NCBI GenBank assembly: GCA_031284385.1
Contig: JAISZZ010000005.1
Coordinates: 1-8,519 of the forward strand
Direction: 5' to 3'
DNA: 8,519 nt
Source: Treponema sp.
Lineage (GTDB): Bacteria; Spirochaetota; Spirochaetia; Treponematales; Breznakiellaceae
Part shown: one piece after another, positions 5,239-8,519 of the stretch
Position numbering within the stretch: the first letter of the stretch is position 1
How the letters are laid out: the number at the start of each line of letters is the position of its first letter
Position numbers and translations under genes: made by a program
The notes under the pieces: model-generated
The model's database searches: none
What the model was told of the DNA's origin: nothing
Seen by the model: the letters and a program-made list of their open reading frames with translations, nothing else

Positions 5239-6872
5239 GCGGTAAAAATGTTCTTGCCATAGTGTTAAACGCTCATCTCCCATTTGCGCGTAAAAACAGC
5301 GCTAATTTTTCCTTTGAAGAAGTCCCATTTTTTGCGGCGGTATCCGAAACTCTGCTTCCGCTGCTGGAAATGTTTGACCGGCTTGAGTCCGATAAGGTTC
5401 CGTTCAAGCTGGGTTTGGCTGTTTCACCAGTCCTCTGCCATATGTTGACAGATAAGCTTTTGATAAATCATTACCTCGATTATGTTGACCGCCAGATAGA
5501 TTTTGGAAAAGAAGAACTTGACCGGACAAAAAATAATCCGGCAATACAGAATTTGGCAAAATATTATTATGACAATGCGATAGAAAAACGTTTCAATTTT
5601 ACAGAACGCTATGAAAAAAATATTCCGCGTGTTCTTTCCTACTATCAAAAAAAAGGAAGAATTGAGCTGCTCGCGTCTCCCGCTACTAATTGTTTTTTGC
5701 CGTTCTATATGGACCATTTCGAAGTTGTGCGCGCTCAGTTAGAGACGGCTATAGCTTCGCATAAAAAATTTTTTAACACTGCTCCCGCAGGACTTTGGCT
5801 TCCAGAATTGGGGTATCACCCTAAACTTAGTTTGTATCTGCGGAATTACAATTTTCGTTATACGATTATTGATACGCACAGCGCCCTTTTATCCAATCCG
5901 CCGCCTAAATACGGAAATTTTTTTCCGCTTAAAACAAAACACGGCGTAGTCTTACTGGTAAAAGATTTTTACTCATACCGCGATGTAATGGACAGGGAAC
6001 AGGGTATTCCTGTCGAAGACATATTCCGCGATTTTTTCCATGACACCGCCGACGATCTGCCGCTTGAAAATATAAAGCATTTTATAGGGGAGGACGGTAC
6101 GCGGCTTTCAACAGGTTTCAAATACTATTCTATTGGCAGTGCCGAAAAACCCTCCCTGCTTTACAATCCGCCGCTCGCGAAAGAAAAAGCGATGGAATAT
6201 GCCGCTATTTTCCTTGAACGCCGCGTTTCATCGCTGACACGTGCGGCGGAACTGATAAATAAATCCAATGACACATCATTTATTGATGCGCCTGTCGTAA
6301 ATGTATGCGCGTGGAATGCCGATTTTTTGGGGCGTTTTTGGCATGAAGGGCATTTATTTTTGGAAAATGTATTCAGGCTTGGGCATAAAACAGACCGTGT
6401 AAAATTTATGACACCTTCAGAATATATATCGAGCCAGGATGAAAGCTCGTTTCAGATAATTAAGCCTGAATTTTCTTCTTCCGGTTTTAACGGTTATGCC
6501 GAATCATGGCTCGATGCGTCAAACGACAGCTTTTACCGCCATATTTTCCATGCCACCGGACGTATGGCGGAACTGGCGGAACGGTTTAAAAATGAAACGG
6601 GTATAAAAGAACGCGCCCTTAATCAGGCTGCCCGCGAAGTGCTTCTCGCGTTGAGCTCCGACTGGCAGCGGTTAATATCGACACAAAATAATATTTCACT
6701 GCCAAAATGGAGAAATTACGCAAAACATGAACTTGAAACTCATTTAAAAAATTTTACGACGATTTATGAAGCGCTTGGCAGCAGTTATTTAAGTACAAGA
6801 TTTTTAACTGATGTTGAACACCGCAATAATATTTTCCCTGATATTAATTACTCCGTATTTAGAAGGAAATAA
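5235..6872 (+). CDS. Glycoside hydrolase family 57 protein, 1,4-alpha-glucan branching enzyme-like, active site degenerate
   Basis: This 545-residue protein has the length and layout of GH57 branching enzymes: an N-terminal (beta/alpha)7 catalytic domain and a C-terminal DUF1957-type helical domain. Visible motifs are LNAHLPFAR (11-19), SPATNCFLPF (148-157), GLWLPELGY (186-194), WNADFLGRFWHEG (360-372), SSDWQ (474-478) and RNNIFPDINY (530-539). E191 aligns with the family nucleophile. The catalytic acid/base Asp of the D-x-E-x-F-G motif is N361 here, the Glu of that motif is D363, and the usual His of the ATH motif is N152. So glycosidic activity is doubtful although the fold is clear. There is no signal peptide, so it should be cytoplasmic. 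It starts inside the stop of the DUF4912 gene (ATGA) with no Shine-Dalgarno of its own. Branching enzyme activity is the family expectation. A glucan-binding pseudoenzyme is my inference. Confidence 0.85.
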   Translation: MSGKNVLAIVLNAHLPFARKNSANFSFEEVPFFAAVSETLLPLLEMFDRLESDKVPFKLGLAVSPVLCHMLTDKLLINHYLDYVDRQIDFGKEELDRTKNNPAIQNLAKYYYDNAIEKRFNFTERYEKNIPRVLSYYQKKGRIELLASPATNCFLPFYMDHFEVVRAQLETAIASHKKFFNTAPAGLWLPELGYHPKLSLYLRNYNFRYTIIDTHSALLSNPPPKYGNFFPLKTKHGVVLLVKDFYSYRDVMDREQGIPVEDIFRDFFHDTADDLPLENIKHFIGEDGTRLSTGFKYYSIGSAEKPSLLYNPPLAKEKAMEYAAIFLERRVSSLTRAAELINKSNDTSFIDAPVVNVCAWNADFLGRFWHEGHLFLENVFRLGHKTDRVKFMTPSEYISSQDESSFQIIKPEFSSSGFNGYAESWLDASNDSFYRHIFHATGRMAELAERFKNETGIKERALNQAAREVLLALSSDWQRLISTQNNISLPKWRNYAKHELETHLKNFTTIYEALGSSYLSTRFLTDVEHRNNIFPDINYSVFRRK

Positions 6873-6878
6873 TCAGCA

Positions 6879-8285
6879 ATGAAAAAATCCATGCCGGCGG
6901 CGGCTGTATTCTGTATATTTTTTATTATTTCATGTTCTGAAAATAAAAATACATCTATTGAGCGCGAGGATTTATTTACGTTTGAAATAGGACGGCTTGA
7001 AGATGAGCTTGATATGTTTAATCTTGAAGGCGCACGAAGCATACGCAAAACGGCGCTAAAAATGCGCGATGGACTTTTTTATATTTCAAACGGAAACGGC
7101 GAAAAAATAGCGCGTTATAATTCTTACGGCGATCTGTTATTTTTAATTTACAATGAAGAAACAAACCCGCCGCCGCTGACACTGCGCGAAAAAACGGAAG
7201 GCGCGGCAGTAACACGCTGGGCGTACAAATGGCCGCTCAATGAGCCTGGTTCCATAACTGTAAATTCCGCAAAGCATATTTTTGTTGAAGACAGGCTAAT
7301 ACCGGAACGTCATGTTTTTGACAGGGAGCAAAAAACCGTACTGGACCGTCTTGTGCTTCATTTTGACGCGGACGGACAGTTTGTGGATTATTTGGGACAG
7401 GAAGGACGGGGCGGCACTCCTTTTCCCCGCATAGAAAATATTTTCACTTCGGTAGACGATGATATTGTCGTGGTTTGCCAGCTTCCAAACGGCAGAAAAA
7501 TTTTTTGGTACGATTCCTCCGGCAACCAAATCTATGACATATATTTTTCTAATGACACGCTGCCGGTACCGTCCGACAGATTCGGCCTTACCCCGTCTCT
7601 GGACAGTATCGGCATCGCGCCGGACGAAAGAAAAATATATCTGAAAATAGATTATTACCGCGAAATTATGGACGAATCTACAAACACAATATCGGGACGT
7701 GAAAGCGACCGCTCATGCTTGTGGATGGTAAACGCCGGTGGTAATTCTTTTTCTGGAAGTATTGATATTCCATTTTTTGAAACGTCTCAGACAGTCAACA
7801 ACCACAAAACTATCGAGAATCTTTTGTATTCCATGTTTGGAGTGATGAACGGCGGACGTGTATTCCTTTACTACCCCATTGAAACAGGATTTTCACTTCT
7901 GATTCTCGCCGCGGACGGCACGAAAGAACAGCGGCGCGGCATAATAAATGTAGCCGGCGATGAGCTATTGTACTGCGCTTTTGATGTCTCTGACGACGGC
8001 ATACTTTCCGCCCTTCTGTCATCTAATTACGAGGTAAAACTTGTGTGGTGGCGCACGGATAAACTTGCCCGCGAGATGGATGCTCTCCCATCCGCCCCCG
8101 CTCTGTCAAGCGCGGGCGGCATCATACAAAACCGTTACGCGCCGCTGATGAACCGCTTGCATAGTCCGTTCCCTCAATTCTCCGGTATACTCAAAATCAT
8201 GGAACACCAGACCCACAACCAGATTGTCAGCGCGACACCGAAAAAAAATCCCGCCGTTACGTTGAATCTCATCCCGATACCGTAG
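6879..8285 (+). CDS. Predicted lipoprotein, beta-propeller-like, spirochaete-specific hypothetical
   Basis: The 468-residue product begins with a lysine-containing n-region, a hydrophobic stretch and IISC at 16-19, a lipobox of the relaxed spirochaete type. Cleavage before C19 would give a membrane-anchored periplasmic or surface protein. The body is beta-rich with recurring patterns such as GLFYISNGNGEKIARYNSYG (64-83) and later strand-turn units, which suggests a propeller. It resembles the spirochaete LIC_12708-type lipoproteins, though that is from memory and unconfirmed. The last 70 or so residues are Pro/Ala-rich and look unlike the propeller. AGAAGGA lies 11 nt before the ATG, and 6 nt separate it from the GH57 stop, so it is probably co-transcribed. 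The function is unknown. Nothing in the sequence shows catalysis. Confidence 0.72.
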   Translation: MKKSMPAAAVFCIFFIISCSENKNTSIEREDLFTFEIGRLEDELDMFNLEGARSIRKTALKMRDGLFYISNGNGEKIARYNSYGDLLFLIYNEETNPPPLTLREKTEGAAVTRWAYKWPLNEPGSITVNSAKHIFVEDRLIPERHVFDREQKTVLDRLVLHFDADGQFVDYLGQEGRGGTPFPRIENIFTSVDDDIVVVCQLPNGRKIFWYDSSGNQIYDIYFSNDTLPVPSDRFGLTPSLDSIGIAPDERKIYLKIDYYREIMDESTNTISGRESDRSCLWMVNAGGNSFSGSIDIPFFETSQTVNNHKTIENLLYSMFGVMNGGRVFLYYPIETGFSLLILAADGTKEQRRGIINVAGDELLYCAFDVSDDGILSALLSSNYEVKLVWWRTDKLAREMDALPSAPALSSAGGIIQNRYAPLMNRLHSPFPQFSGILKIMEHQTHNQIVSATPKKNPAVTLNLIPIP

Positions 8286-8302
8286 CGTGTAAGGCGAAAG
8301 TT

Positions 8303-8374
8303 ATGGTAGACCATTTTTATGATAATGTTTACTGCCTATACAGGGGACGCTTTGTAAAATGGAGGCAGGTATAG
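8303..8374 (+). CDS. Possible 23-residue leader ORF upstream of selD
   Basis: An ATG at 8303 is preceded by AAGGCG 6 nt upstream and reads 23 codons (M-V-D-H-F-Y-D-N at the start, R-Q-V at the end) to the TAG at 8372-8374. The stop abuts the GTGAGG ribosome site of selD, so translation could be coupled. It matches nothing I know. With so short a frame, chance is quite possible. Confidence 0.2.
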   Translation: MVDHFYDNVYCLYRGRFVKWRQV

Positions 8375-8386
8375 TGAGGTTGCATT

Positions 8387-8519
8387 ATGGTAACAGGTAA
8401 CGATTCCCTTTTGTCAAACTGCGTGAGCGGCGGATGCGGGGCAAAGATAGAAAGCGACGGGCTTGCGCGTCTATTGGCGGGACTGCCTAAAGGCGGGGAC
8501 GAGCGGCTGCTTGTCGGGT
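8387..8519 (+). CDS. selD: Selenide, water dikinase (selenophosphate synthetase), N-terminal fragment, 3' end off window
   Basis: Forty-four residues are visible before the right edge. They contain the SelD N-terminal signature: SGGCGAKI (14-21) followed by LARLLAGLP and RLLVG. C17 and K20 fall at the positions of the essential Cys17 and Lys20 of the Escherichia coli enzyme. The catalytic residue is an ordinary Cys (TGC), not selenocysteine. SelD makes selenophosphate from selenide and ATP for selenocysteine and selenouridine synthesis, so this organism probably makes selenoproteins. The ATG at 8387 has GTGAGG 7 nt upstream. Whether it is co-transcribed with the lipoprotein gene about 100 bp upstream is uncertain. 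Confidence 0.85.
   Translation, partial: MVTGNDSLLSNCVSGGCGAKIESDGLARLLAGLPKGGDERLLVG

Noticed and set aside
8302..8318. Intrinsic terminator after the lipoprotein gene (ATGG-TAGA-CCAT followed by five T)
   Set aside because: The stem has only four base pairs and little GC, too weak to call a terminator.
8435..8437. Selenocysteine codon in selD
   Set aside because: The catalytic codon is TGC (Cys); no in-frame TGA occurs in the visible part.
1..8519. CRISPR arrays, tRNA or rRNA genes, phage genes
   Set aside because: No regularly spaced repeats, cloverleaf-like sequences, rRNA stretches or phage proteins were seen.

Overview
The window looks like part of the chromosome of an anaerobic spirochaete, most likely a Treponema of the termite-gut type. 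The reasons are a short lipoprotein with a spirochaete-style lipobox, a DUF4912 protein translationally coupled to a family-57 glycoside hydrolase, a selD gene, and an NADH/ferredoxin/NADPH flavoprotein operon of the kind found in acetogens. The taxon is inferred from gene content; no ribosomal RNA or other marker gene is present.

Left half, minus strand (4083 down to 1): a tight three-gene operon. In transcription order it encodes a NuoE/HydC-like [2Fe-2S] protein, a NuoF/HydB-like FMN and Fe-S protein, and a fusion of a NuoG-like ferredoxin domain with a GltD/NfnB-like FAD/NADPH domain. The third gene runs off the left edge. This composition matches the Stn (Sporomusa-type Nfn) electron-bifurcating transhydrogenase, which couples NADH, ferredoxin and NADPH. 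No [FeFe] hydrogenase H-cluster motif is visible.

Middle (4084-4485): a divergent intergenic region of about 400 bp. Its stn-proximal half is GC-rich and has unusually open short reading frames on the minus strand. Its other half is AT-rich, with several inverted repeats and candidate promoters in both directions.

Right half, plus strand (4486 to the end): a DUF4912 protein overlapping by 4 bp a GH57 branching-enzyme-like protein, then a predicted lipoprotein 6 bp downstream, then after about 100 bp the start of selD, cut by the right edge. The GH57 protein keeps the nucleophile glutamate but has Asn where the family's catalytic Asp should be, plus other active-site changes. It may be a pseudoenzyme that works with the DUF4912 partner.

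The stn operon is GC-rich, while the DUF4912/GH57 and early lipoprotein genes are clearly AT-richer. GC rises again towards selD. The observations most worth following are the Stn complex with its unusual cofactor-site residues, the degenerate GH57 active site, and the dyad-rich divergent control region.
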